Positions 41,794 to 49,692 of a DNA stretch of 64,000 bases are shown one piece after another. The stretch is from JBELMB01 sp042088665 (lineage in GTDB: Bacteria; Pseudomonadota; Alphaproteobacteria; Rhodobacterales; Rhodobacteraceae). Both the position numbers and the translations under genes were made by a program. Numbering within the stretch: the first letter of the stretch is position 1; the number at the start of each line of letters is the position of its first letter. The stretch lies in NCBI GenBank assembly GCA_042088665.1, contig JBELMB010000001.1:62001-126000 (forward strand). The letters are read 5' to 3'. The notes under the pieces were generated by a model. That model ran no database searches, had not been told where the DNA came from, and saw only the letters and a list, made by a program, of their open reading frames with translations.

Positions 41794-42264
41794 GTGCGTG
41801 TCACAAAAAGAACCAACATCGCGATGCGCGTGTTGATGTATTGTGCGGCCAACATGGGGCGACTTGTCACCAAGCACGAGATTGCCCTCGTCTGCAATGC
41901 CTCGGAAAACCACCTTGCGCAGGTCATCAACCAGTTGGCGCAACTTGGGTATCTGCATACGCAGCGTGGTCGCAACGGTGGGCTGGAACTGTCCCGCCCC
42001 GCGAGTGAAATCGTCATTGGTGACGTCTTTCGCCATCTCGAACAGCCGGTGCCTCTGGCAGAATGCTTTGCCGATGTGGACAACACCTGTCCGCTGACGG
42101 AGGCCTGCCGCCTGCGCACGCTGCTCTCTGATGCGGCCAATGCGTTCTACGAGACGCTTGATCCGATCACGCTTGATTCGCTGGTCTGCGACAACGGTCC
42201 GTTGCTGGAGATCATCTCCATGCCCACGCGCTGCACCGCAAAGCCCGAGACCGCGGGCGGCTGA
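41794..42264 (+). CDS. nsrR: Rrf2-family transcriptional regulator, NsrR-like
   Basis: Fe-S cluster regulator of 156 residues. The winged helix is MRVTKRTNIAMRVLMYCAAN .. NASENHLAQVINQLAQLGYL then RGRNGGLELSRPASEIVIGD. Three cysteines (ECFADVDNTCPLTEACRL) match the cluster ligands of NsrR/RirA/IscR, and AFYETLDPITLDSLV matches the NsrR ending best. NsrR senses nitric oxide. The start is GTG at 41794 with GGAGG 6 nt upstream. An FNR-type box lies in its promoter, which adds an oxygen or NO input. A relation to the downstream glycine operon is not evident. RirA or IscR-like roles remain possible. Confidence 0.75.
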   Translation: MRVTKRTNIAMRVLMYCAANMGRLVTKHEIALVCNASENHLAQVINQLAQLGYLHTQRGRNGGLELSRPASEIVIGDVFRHLEQPVPLAECFADVDNTCPLTEACRLRTLLSDAANAFYETLDPITLDSLVCDNGPLLEIISMPTRCTAKPETAGG

Positions 42265-42415
42265 GATCGGCTCACCGGGACCGGCCTGTTCAAGACCGTG
42301 ATTTCCAAGGTCGGGATGTCCATGGCCGGGCAAACGGGCTCCTGCAAGACGAGACACCCGCGCCCATGATCGGGCGGCTTGTCAACTGACATGGCTTGGA
42401 CTAGCGTGAGGGGTA

Positions 42416-42498
42416 CCATAACGGGAGAACCGGGCAGATGGCTCGGTGCCGAAGGCGCAACCGCCCCGGAAACGCTCAGGCCACAGGGACCGTTATGG
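42416..42498 (+). promoter_or_regulatory. Glycine riboswitch, aptamer 1
   Basis: First aptamer of a tandem gcvT-type riboswitch. The closing stem is CCATAACGG (42416-42424) with CCGTTATGG (42490-42498), a perfect 9-bp pairing. The conserved core pieces GGGAGA, GCCGAAGGCGCAA, CCCCGGAAACGCTCAGG and CAGGGACCG follow in order. It binds glycine together with aptamer 2. Confidence 0.93.
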
Positions 42499-42501
42499 GA
42501 C

Positions 42502-42571
42502 AGACACTCTGGAGAGTGGCGCAACAGGCGTCCGCCGAAGGGATAACGATCTCAGGCCAAAGGACAGAGGG
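42502..42571 (+). promoter_or_regulatory. Glycine riboswitch, aptamer 2 and link to gcvT
   Basis: The second aptamer carries the consensus blocks GACACTCTGGAGAG, CGCCGAAGGG, ATCTCAGGCCAAAGGACAGA and ends GGGGGC. Only a few bases separate it from aptamer 1, the usual tandem arrangement. The next 77 nt lead to the gcvT ATG and contain GGGCGTTTTTCGGCGCC, a possible expression-platform element. Excess glycine would switch the glycine cleavage genes on. Confidence 0.92.
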
Positions 42572-42648
42572 GGCAGGACGGGCGTTTTTCGGCGCCTGAC
42601 ACTGCTCCGGCGCGATGTCGTTTCGGGGATCGAACGACAGGGACGCGC

Positions 42649-43794
42649 ATGACCGAGACCGGTGCACACTCCGGGGCAGAGACCCAGCCAGACGAGTTGA
42701 AAACCACCGCGCTCAATGGGTTGCACCGTGCGCTGGGTGCAAAGATGGTGCCGTTCGCCGGTTACGAGATGCCGGTACAATACAGCCTTGGCGTCATGAA
42801 AGAGCATGAACATACGCGTCGTGCCGCGGGCCTGTTCGACGTGTCACACATGGGGCAGGTGATCCTGCGGGGTGCAGGGCTGGACGCCGCGTTGGAACGG
42901 ATCCTGCCAGTGGATGTTTCGGGCCTCGCCGTTGGGCGCCAGCGCTACGGCTTCTTCACCAATACCGCCGGTGGGATCGAGGACGATCTGATGGTCGCAC
43001 GGCGCGAGGACCACCTCTTCATGGTGGTGAATGCTGCCCGCAAATCGGTCGATCTGTCTCTGCTGCGCAGCGCTTTGGAACCTGAGGGCATCACCGTCAA
43101 GCAACTTGAAAACCGCGCGCTTCTGGCGCTGCAAGGCCCGCAGTCCGAGGCGGTTCTGGCGGAGCAATGCCCGATGGTGCGGGACATGGCCTTTATGGAT
43201 GTGGCGACGCTGCCGGTGGGGGGCGCGGAATGCTGGGTGTCGCGGTCCGGCTACACGGGCGAGGACGGGTTCGAGATTTCCGTGCCGATCGCTGCGGCGG
43301 AGGATGTGGCGCGATCCCTTCTTGCGGATGGGCGGGTTTCGCCCATCGGTCTGGGCGCACGTGACAGTCTGCGACTGGAGGCGGGGCTCTGCCTGTACGG
43401 TCAGGACATCGACGCGCAGACCACCCCGGTGGAAGCCGGGGTGTCCTGGGCCATGGGCAAGCGGCGACGCAGCGAGTGTGGCTACCCGGGGGCCGAGGTC
43501 ATCGCGGGTCAACTGGCCGAGGGACCGACGCGCAAACGCGTTGGCCTGCGCCCGCTTGGGCGTGCCCCGATGCGCGCGGGCGTGCCGCTTTTTGCCGACG
43601 AAACCGGTGAAACCCCGGTGGGGCAGGTCTGTTCCGGAGGGTTCGGCCCAACGGTCGGGGCGCCGGTGGCCATGGGCTATGTCAGCGCGGCGAGCGCAGC
43701 ACCGGGCAGCCGCCTCTGGGGCGAAGTCCGCGGCAAGCGGCTGGCGGTCGATGTGACGCGCCTGCCCTTTGTGCCTGCAAATTTCAAACGGTGA
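42649..43794 (+). CDS. gcvT: Glycine cleavage system T protein (aminomethyltransferase)
   Basis: Transfers the methylene of glycine-derived aminomethyl-lipoate to tetrahydrofolate and releases ammonia; 381 residues. LHRALGAKMVPFAGYEMPVQ, VSHMGQVILRGAG and SRSGYTGEDGFEISVP are family signatures, and LGARDSLRLEAGLCLYGQDI contains the folate-binding area. A 20-residue N-terminal extension precedes the usual start. The gene is the first of gcvT-gcvH-orf-gcvP and lies behind the tandem glycine riboswitch. Confidence 0.95.
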   Translation: MTETGAHSGAETQPDELKTTALNGLHRALGAKMVPFAGYEMPVQYSLGVMKEHEHTRRAAGLFDVSHMGQVILRGAGLDAALERILPVDVSGLAVGRQRYGFFTNTAGGIEDDLMVARREDHLFMVVNAARKSVDLSLLRSALEPEGITVKQLENRALLALQGPQSEAVLAEQCPMVRDMAFMDVATLPVGGAECWVSRSGYTGEDGFEISVPIAAAEDVARSLLADGRVSPIGLGARDSLRLEAGLCLYGQDIDAQTTPVEAGVSWAMGKRRRSECGYPGAEVIAGQLAEGPTRKRVGLRPLGRAPMRAGVPLFADETGETPVGQVCSGGFGPTVGAPVAMGYVSAASAAPGSRLWGEVRGKRLAVDVTRLPFVPANFKR

Positions 43795-43811
43795 CGCAAC
43801 AGGAGACAGCG

Positions 43812-44171
43812 ATGAAATTCACCGAAGAGCATGAATGGCTCGAGATCGAAGGCGACCTTGTCATCGTGGGCATCACGACCCACGCGGCAGAGCAACTGGG
43901 CGATGTCGTCTTTGTTGAACTGCCCGACGAGGGCACCGAAGTGGTCAAGGACGACGAAGTTGTCGTGATCGAATCGGTCAAGGCGGCCTCGGACATCCTT
44001 GCACCGCTGGATGGCGAGATCGTCGAAGTGAACGAGGCAATCGTCGGCGAGCCGGGCAAAGTGAACGAGGACCCTGAAGGGGCCGCATGGTTCTTCAAGA
44101 TGCGGGTCGCGGACCCGTCTGCCATGGACGACATGATGGATGCCGCGGCCTACAAGGCATTCATAGCCTGA
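43812..44171 (+). CDS. gcvH: Glycine cleavage system H protein
   Basis: Lipoyl carrier of the glycine cleavage complex, 119 residues. MKFTEEHEWLEIEGDLVIVG is the typical start, and the lipoylated Lys57 lies in VIESVKAASDILAPLDGEI. AGGAGA lies 6 nt before the ATG. It follows gcvT by 17 bp. A GC-rich hairpin and an extra small gene lie between it and gcvP. Confidence 0.96.
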   Translation: MKFTEEHEWLEIEGDLVIVGITTHAAEQLGDVVFVELPDEGTEVVKDDEVVVIESVKAASDILAPLDGEIVEVNEAIVGEPGKVNEDPEGAAWFFKMRVADPSAMDDMMDAAAYKAFIA

Positions 44172-44204
44172 GCGTCGGGGCGCAGGTCGGGATGACGGAA
44201 AGGG

Positions 44205-44222
44205 CCCGGGGTCAACCCCGGG
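44205..44222 (+). terminator. Hairpin between gcvH and the small orf
   Basis: CCCGGGG, TCAA loop, CCCCGGG: a perfect 7-bp GC stem 34 bp after gcvH. There is no U-run, so it more likely stabilises upstream mRNA or reduces downstream expression than terminates fully. Confidence 0.4.
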
Positions 44223-44289
44223 CAACATGGCTCCCGCGCGGGTGATCGCCGGAGCCGTCCCCGTCAGAGGGGATCAAGGGAGGTAAGCC

Positions 44290-44592
44290 ATGCAATGGGA
44301 CGCCACGCAGGAAGCGATGTGGGGGGAGGTCGGAACGGGCCTCTCACACAAGATTTTTGACCGGTTCGAACGTTTCGAGGACGCTCTTGGCGATGTCCTT
44401 GGCCAATTCGACGCGGTGCGGATGGCAGATCTGCGGGCCCTGTTGGAAGGCATGTTGAAAAGCGAAGAAGATGCGCGGGAGCTTTGGACGCGATCCGGGG
44501 CTGGCATTGCCTTCAATGACGCCAAGGGCGCGCGTATGGGGCTCTTGATGGTGTTGGAAGCGGTGAAGGCCCGCGCGGAGGGTTTGAAATGA
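44290..44592 (+). CDS. Uncharacterised small protein inside the glycine cleavage operon
   Basis: Protein of 100 residues, not recognised. It is helical and acidic (HKIFDRFERFEDALGDVLGQ, then FDAVRMADLRALLEGMLKSE) with no membrane segment, cysteine or known catalytic motif. The start has GGGAGG 6 nt upstream, and its stop overlaps the gcvP ATG by 4 nt (ATGA), so it is almost certainly translated and coupled to gcvP. The position suggests a role in the assembly or control of the complex, but that is inference. Confidence 0.75.
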   Translation: MQWDATQEAMWGEVGTGLSHKIFDRFERFEDALGDVLGQFDAVRMADLRALLEGMLKSEEDARELWTRSGAGIAFNDAKGARMGLLMVLEAVKARAEGLK

Positions 44593-47435
44593 CGTATGAA
44601 CCTATCGATTACCTGCCGTATGACTTTGCCAACCGGCGCCACATTGGGCCCTCGCCGCAGGAGATGGATCAGATGTGCACCTTGCTGGGGGTGGGCGATC
44701 TTGATCAGTTGATTTCTGAAACGGTGCCAGAAGAGATCCGCCAGGCGCAACCGCTGGATTTCGGCAAACCCTTGTCCGAGCGGGAACTGATCTACCGCCT
44801 GCGACAGGTGGCCGAGAAAAACACCGTGCTCACCTCTCTGATCGGGCAGGGGTATCATGGCACGGTCACACCGCCCGCGATCCAGCGCAACATCCTCGAG
44901 AACCCGGCCTGGTACACTGCCTATACGCCTTACCAGCCGGAAATCAGTCAGGGTCGGCTCGAAGCGCTGCTGAATTTCCAGACGATGATCTGCGACCTGA
45001 CCGGGCTGGATGTGGCGAACGCCTCTTTGCTGGATGAGGCCACCGCCTGTGCAGAGGCCATGACCATGGCGCAGCGCGTGTCGAAATCAAAAGCACGCGC
45101 GTTCTTTGTCGATGAAAACTGTCATCCTCAGAACATCGCGGTGATGCGCACCCGTGCCGCCCCCCTGGGGATCGAATTGCGCATCGGCGCGCCGGAGGAC
45201 CTGCAGGCCGAGGAGGTGTTTGGCGCGATCTTCCAGTATCCGGGCACCTTCGGTCACTTGCGTGATCTCACCACACAGATGGAGGCGCTGCATGGCGCGC
45301 GCGCGTTGGGCATCGTCTCAGCCGATCCAATGGCGCTGTGCCTGCTGAAGGAACCCGCCGCAATGGGGGCCGATATCGCGGTCGGATCGACCCAGCGGTT
45401 CGGTGTCCCGGTGGGGTTCGGGGGGCCGCACGCAGCCTATATGGCGTGCCGTGACACCCACAAGCGGGCAATGCCGGGGCGCATCGTCGGCGTCTCTGTC
45501 GACAGCCATGGCAACCGTGCCTACCGATTGAGCCTGCAAACCCGCGAGCAACATATTCGCCGCGAAAAGGCGACCTCCAACGTCTGTACGGCGCAGGCGC
45601 TCTTGGCGGTCATGGCCTCGTTCTACGCGGTGTTCCACGGTCCAAAAGGCCTGCGCGCCATCGCCCAGCGCATCCACCGCAAGACTGTCCGGCTGGCCAA
45701 GGGCCTCGAAGCCGCCGGGTTCAAAGTCGAGCCAGCGGCCTATTTCGACACGATCACCGTGGATGTCGGGCTCTTGCAGCAGGGCGTTCTGCAGGCCGCG
45801 GTGCGTGAGGGGCTGAACCTGCGCCGGGTCGGCACCACGCGTGTCGGCATCTCGCTGGACGAACGCACCCGTCCTGCCACGATCGAAGCTGTATGGCGTG
45901 CGTTCGGGCTTGTGCGTGATGACGATCCCTCGGAGTCCGAATACCGCTTGCCCGATGTCTTGGTGCGCCAGACGCCGTATCTTGAACACGACGTTTTTCA
46001 CATGAACCGGGCCGAGACCGAAATGATGCGCTATATGCGCAGGCTGGCGGACCGTGATCTGGCGCTCGACCGCGCGATGATCCCGCTTGGTTCCTGCACG
46101 ATGAAGCTGAACGCCGCAGTCGAGATGATGCCGGTCAGCTGGCGCGAATTCTCGATGATCCATCCCTATGCGCCGCGCGATCAGGCGCGTGGGTATGACG
46201 AGATGATCACCGATCTGTCGGCCAAACTGTGTGATATCACCGGATACGATGACCTCTCCATGCAGCCGAATTCTGGTGCACAGGGGGAATATGCCGGCCT
46301 CTTGACGATTCGCGACTGGCAGCGCGCCCGGGGCGAAGGCCACCGAAACGTCTGCCTGATCCCGGTCAATGCCCATGGGACGAACCCGGCCTCCGCGCAG
46401 ATGGTCGGGTGGAAAGTGGTGCCGGTGGCCTGTGACGCGCAGGGGTCCATCGATCTGGAGGATTTCGCGGCGAAGGCCCAAAAGCACGCGACCGATCTTG
46501 CCGCCTGCATGATCACCTATCCTTCGACGCATGGCGTCTTCGAGACGACCGTCAAGCAGGTTTGTGAGATCACTCATAGGTATGGTGGGCAGGTCTATAT
46601 CGACGGGGCCAACATGAACGCCATGGTCGGCCTGTCGCGCCCCGGCGATCTGGGCGGCGACGTCAGTCACCTCAACCTGCACAAGACGTTTTGCATTCCA
46701 CATGGCGGCGGTGGCCCCGGCATGGGGCCGATCGGGGTCAAGGCGCACCTTGCGCCGCATCTGCCAGCAGATCCCCAAAGCGCGCAGGAAGGCGCGGTGA
46801 GTGCCGCGCCCTTTGGATCGCCGTCACTGTTGCCGATCTCCTGGGCCTATGTGCTCATGATGAGCGGCGAAGGTCTCACGCAGGCGACGCGGGTGGCGAT
46901 CCTGAACGCCAACTACATCGCCCGGCGGCTGGAGGGCGCTTATGACGTGCTCTATCGTGGTGACACGGGGTGGGTGGCACATGAATGCATCCTCGACACG
47001 CGGCCCTTTCAGGACAGTGCAGGTGTGACCGTCGAAGATATCGCCAAGCGTCTGATGGATGCGGGGTTTCATGCGCCCACCATGAGCTGGCCCGTGGCGG
47101 GCACATTGATGGTGGAACCGACGGAGAGTGAGACCAAGGCAGAGTTGGACCGGTTCTGCGACGCCATGCTGGCCATCCGCGAAGAGATCCGCGCCATCGA
47201 AGAGGGACGCATCGACCGGGATCTCAACCCGCTGAAGCTGGCCCCCCACACGATGGAAGACCTCGTGCGGGACTGGGACAGACCCTATTCACGCGAACAG
47301 GGGTGTTTCCCGCCCGGTGCCTTTCGTGTCGACAAATACTGGCCGCCGGTGAACCGGGTCGACAATGTCTTTGGCGACCGCAACCTCGTGTGCACCTGCC
47401 CGCCCATGACCAGTTACGCGGAAGCGGCGGAGTAG
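44589..47435 (+). CDS. gcvP: Glycine dehydrogenase (decarboxylating), P protein
   Basis: PLP-dependent glycine decarboxylase of 948 residues, the fused alpha-beta form. FANRRHIGPSPQEMDQMC is the conserved start. The PLP lysine lies in HLNLHKTFCIPHGGGGPGMG, and IPLGSCTMKLNAAVEMMPVS with PNSGAQGEYAGLLTIRDWQ are signatures. It begins inside the stop codon of the small upstream gene. It converges on an orphan gene with 13 bp between the stops. Confidence 0.97.
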   Translation: MTYEPIDYLPYDFANRRHIGPSPQEMDQMCTLLGVGDLDQLISETVPEEIRQAQPLDFGKPLSERELIYRLRQVAEKNTVLTSLIGQGYHGTVTPPAIQRNILENPAWYTAYTPYQPEISQGRLEALLNFQTMICDLTGLDVANASLLDEATACAEAMTMAQRVSKSKARAFFVDENCHPQNIAVMRTRAAPLGIELRIGAPEDLQAEEVFGAIFQYPGTFGHLRDLTTQMEALHGARALGIVSADPMALCLLKEPAAMGADIAVGSTQRFGVPVGFGGPHAAYMACRDTHKRAMPGRIVGVSVDSHGNRAYRLSLQTREQHIRREKATSNVCTAQALLAVMASFYAVFHGPKGLRAIAQRIHRKTVRLAKGLEAAGFKVEPAAYFDTITVDVGLLQQGVLQAAVREGLNLRRVGTTRVGISLDERTRPATIEAVWRAFGLVRDDDPSESEYRLPDVLVRQTPYLEHDVFHMNRAETEMMRYMRRLADRDLALDRAMIPLGSCTMKLNAAVEMMPVSWREFSMIHPYAPRDQARGYDEMITDLSAKLCDITGYDDLSMQPNSGAQGEYAGLLTIRDWQRARGEGHRNVCLIPVNAHGTNPASAQMVGWKVVPVACDAQGSIDLEDFAAKAQKHATDLAACMITYPSTHGVFETTVKQVCEITHRYGGQVYIDGANMNAMVGLSRPGDLGGDVSHLNLHKTFCIPHGGGGPGMGPIGVKAHLAPHLPADPQSAQEGAVSAAPFGSPSLLPISWAYVLMMSGEGLTQATRVAILNANYIARRLEGAYDVLYRGDTGWVAHECILDTRPFQDSAGVTVEDIAKRLMDAGFHAPTMSWPVAGTLMVEPTESETKAELDRFCDAMLAIREEIRAIEEGRIDRDLNPLKLAPHTMEDLVRDWDRPYSREQGCFPPGAFRVDKYWPPVNRVDNVFGDRNLVCTCPPMTSYAEAAE

Positions 47436-47448
47436 GCTGTGCGGCGCG

Positions 47449-48120
47449 TTACAGCGTGATATCGACGTTGAGGGCGGATTTGAACGCTGCGGCAATCTTC
47501 GGGCCATCCCCATCGGCGATGACGATTTCGCGTAACTCGTCGCGGTATCTTGCGCCGGCGGGTTTGATAGACAATCTCCTTGCATCGGTCCAAGTCAGGT
47601 AACCGTTGGCGTTCTTCCAACGGTTCAGTTTTGCGATCAATGAAGATTTTTTCGTATTTGGGTCAAAGGCTTCTGCCAGCTTCAGCAGCGTCTTTTGTCC
47701 TATGGGTCCGGCAATCTGCTCTGCATAGGCAAAGGCCAGCAGCAGCAGGTAGTCATAGGCGTCGCTCTGCTTCCGACGGGATTGCACGGCTTTATTCTGT
47801 AGGTTTCCACCAGATGTGGTGGTTGTTTTGGGTTGATCTACCATTCCGCTTGGGGCAGAATTAGTTATAGCAGTTGTTTTGATTATCGGCTTTTCATGAG
47901 GCGCTTCGGCAACAGGATGCCTAGTCGCTAGTTGTTCGGCTGTCGCATATTGTTGCAGGACAGTTCTAAGGATGCTAAGCCGAATGGAGAATTCTGGCGT
48001 CAGATCAGGGGTTTCGAGGCTTCCGTTAAGGTGATCGCGATACAAAGGCAAAATTTTGACAAGCATCTCCGTGGCCGAGGCTATCTCGGCCAATGCGTCG
48101 TGCTCGTCGTTTTGGCTCAT
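47449..48120 (-). CDS. Uncharacterised orphan protein
   Basis: Protein of 223 residues, not recognised. Residues 1-70 are helical; 75-120 are low-complexity and polar (TTTTSGGNLQNKAVQSRRKQ), probably a linker. Residues 120-223 form a compact domain with KSSLIAKLNRWKNANGYLTW then TDARRLSIKPAG, which could be winged-helix-like. The GC content appears lower than in gcvP and the next genes, and no operon partner exists, so recent transfer is plausible. The start ATG at 48120 has only a weak upstream GGGG site. Coding status is supported by length alone. Confidence 0.6.
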   Translation of the reverse strand: MSQNDEHDALAEIASATEMLVKILPLYRDHLNGSLETPDLTPEFSIRLSILRTVLQQYATAEQLATRHPVAEAPHEKPIIKTTAITNSAPSGMVDQPKTTTTSGGNLQNKAVQSRRKQSDAYDYLLLLAFAYAEQIAGPIGQKTLLKLAEAFDPNTKKSSLIAKLNRWKNANGYLTWTDARRLSIKPAGARYRDELREIVIADGDGPKIAAAFKSALNVDITL

Positions 48121-48479
48121 GTCCCCACACTCCGCCTGACCTGATTGCGCGCACTATCTTGTGCGACCCTTCGGTGTCGAAGCGTCGCAGATCTGGCGAA
48201 TGCGCAGCATTAGATCGCAGCACTTGCGATCGGTTTCGATGGCCTTTCATACCAATGCAAAGCGTCTGGATTGACCGATTCTCAGTACTTTACGCAAGTA
48301 AAGATAGCATACGATATCATTGCCGAACAAACGTTAGTTTTTGAAATAACCGCAGTGCCTCTCCAATCAGTGCCGATGTTCGGACATCGCAGCCGGAAAG
48401 AGCCCTGAATATCAAGCAAATTCAACATGTTAGTGGTAGTCCTGGGTGCACGAACACTGTGCGCAACAAGGAGACCCCA
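48121..48479. other. AT-richer intergenic stretch
   Basis: About 360 bp between two small genes. No coding sequence, tRNA or known regulatory RNA was recognised. A short hairpin (GATGT, TCGG, ACATC) lies near 48373. It probably contains the divergent promoters for the orphan and the 55-residue protein. Confidence 0.45.
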
Positions 48480-48647
48480 ATGACCCAAGAAACGCTCACG
48501 CTGACCGCTATCGCGCTGTTGGCATTGATCGTGATGATCTTAATTCTCAAGAAGCAGGTGAACCCTGACCGCAAGACCCTGACCTTCCTCGCCAAGGCGG
48601 TTTTTGCCGCAACGGTGGCCTTGATTGCCGCATATAACCTGTTTTGA
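48480..48647 (+). CDS. Small two-helix membrane protein
   Basis: Protein of 55 residues with two hydrophobic helices (LTAIALLALIVMILILKKQV, then LAKAVFAATVALIAAYNLF) joined by a charged loop, KKQVNPDRKTLTF. AAGGAG lies 6 nt before the ATG and a perfect terminator follows, so it is probably a real and separately transcribed gene. No family is recognised. Confidence 0.7.
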   Translation: MTQETLTLTAIALLALIVMILILKKQVNPDRKTLTFLAKAVFAATVALIAAYNLF

Positions 48648-48661
48648 GCGCCGCTGAACAA

Positions 48662-48695
48662 AAAGGGCAAGCCCCAGCGCTGGGGCTTGCCCTTT
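48662..48695. terminator. Strong bidirectional terminator
   Basis: AAAGGGCAAGCCCCAG and CTGGGGCTTGCCCTTT form a perfect 16-bp stem around CG. A-rich and T-rich flanks allow termination from both sides, serving the 55-residue protein gene and the inositol-phosphatase-like gene. Confidence 0.85.
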
Positions 48696-48720
48696 CCACA
48701 ACTTGAGCGATGAAGGCCCT

Positions 48721-49602
48721 CTAGGCGTCGACCGTTGCATCCTCGACCAGAAACGCAAACACGTTCCGCACGGTGTTCCACGTCGCCTCGTTGGCGGCGG
48801 CCAGCAGATAGCCGGAGGTCAGGCCTCCGTGATATTCGGATCCGTCCAGCATGGCCACGTGACCACCCGCGGCACGGATCGCAACCACACCGGCGGGCTG
48901 GTCCCAGGGTGTCAGTTTCGCGAACAGGACAAAATCGAAATGCCCCTGCGCGACCATGCGCGCCTCATGACAGGCGCAGCGCAGGGAGGTGATGCGCAGG
49001 AAATCCGGGTAGGTCGCAGCCATCTGCGCGCGCTTGTCCACCGGGATCAGCGACAGCGGCACATAGCCCATGATCTCGGACTGGCTGCCGCCTTTCGAGG
49101 TCGAAATCTCGCGCCGCATCTGGCGCGGCATCTGCAAGACCGCGGGGCCTTCGGTGTCGGCGATGATCACGTCGTTCACGATCGGATCATGCAGCAGCCC
49201 GAACACCGGCCGCCCAAAGCGCATGACCGACAGCATCACGCCGAACAGCGGCAGGCCCTTGGCGTAGTTCCAGGTGCCGTCCACCGGGTCGATGCTGAAG
49301 CACAGCTCTGCCTCGGCAATCTTTTCAATGATCTTTGGGTTCTCGCTGGCGTGCTCTTCGCCAACGATCAGCGCGTGCGGAAACATCGCCTGAAGGGCGC
49401 GCGTCATCATCGCCTCCGCGCCCTTGTCGGCCTCGGTCACGAGGTCCTGTGCATCGGCCTTGGTCGCGATCTGGTGACCCGACAGACGGCGAAAGCGCGG
49501 CAGGATTTCTGCCCGCGCGGCACGGCGCACCAGGTTGAGGATCTGGGCACGCTGCGCAGGGGTCAGCGGGGCAGTCACGGGCATCGGCAGGGAATCGGTC
49601 AT
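48721..49602 (-). CDS. Inositol monophosphatase family protein
   Basis: Mg2+-dependent phosphatase of the IMPase/CysQ/HisN superfamily, 293 residues from ATG 49602; another start 9 nt upstream is possible. Metal-site motifs are IVGEEHASEN, SIDPVDGTWNYAKGLPLFG and PWDQPAGVVAIRAAGGHVAM. Substrate could be inositol phosphate, histidinol phosphate or PAP; the motifs do not decide. It stands 90 bp downstream of the ABC exporter permease gene in the same orientation. Confidence 0.87.
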   Translation of the reverse strand: MTDSLPMPVTAPLTPAQRAQILNLVRRAARAEILPRFRRLSGHQIATKADAQDLVTEADKGAEAMMTRALQAMFPHALIVGEEHASENPKIIEKIAEAELCFSIDPVDGTWNYAKGLPLFGVMLSVMRFGRPVFGLLHDPIVNDVIIADTEGPAVLQMPRQMRREISTSKGGSQSEIMGYVPLSLIPVDKRAQMAATYPDFLRITSLRCACHEARMVAQGHFDFVLFAKLTPWDQPAGVVAIRAAGGHVAMLDGSEYHGGLTSGYLLAAANEATWNTVRNVFAFLVEDATVDA

Positions 49603-49692
49603 GTCAAACATCGCACGGTTGCTGCAGTTGCAAAATGAAGTGACAGTCCACGCCCCACGGATCAAGGGCGCAGGATGCACTTTTACTCCCCG

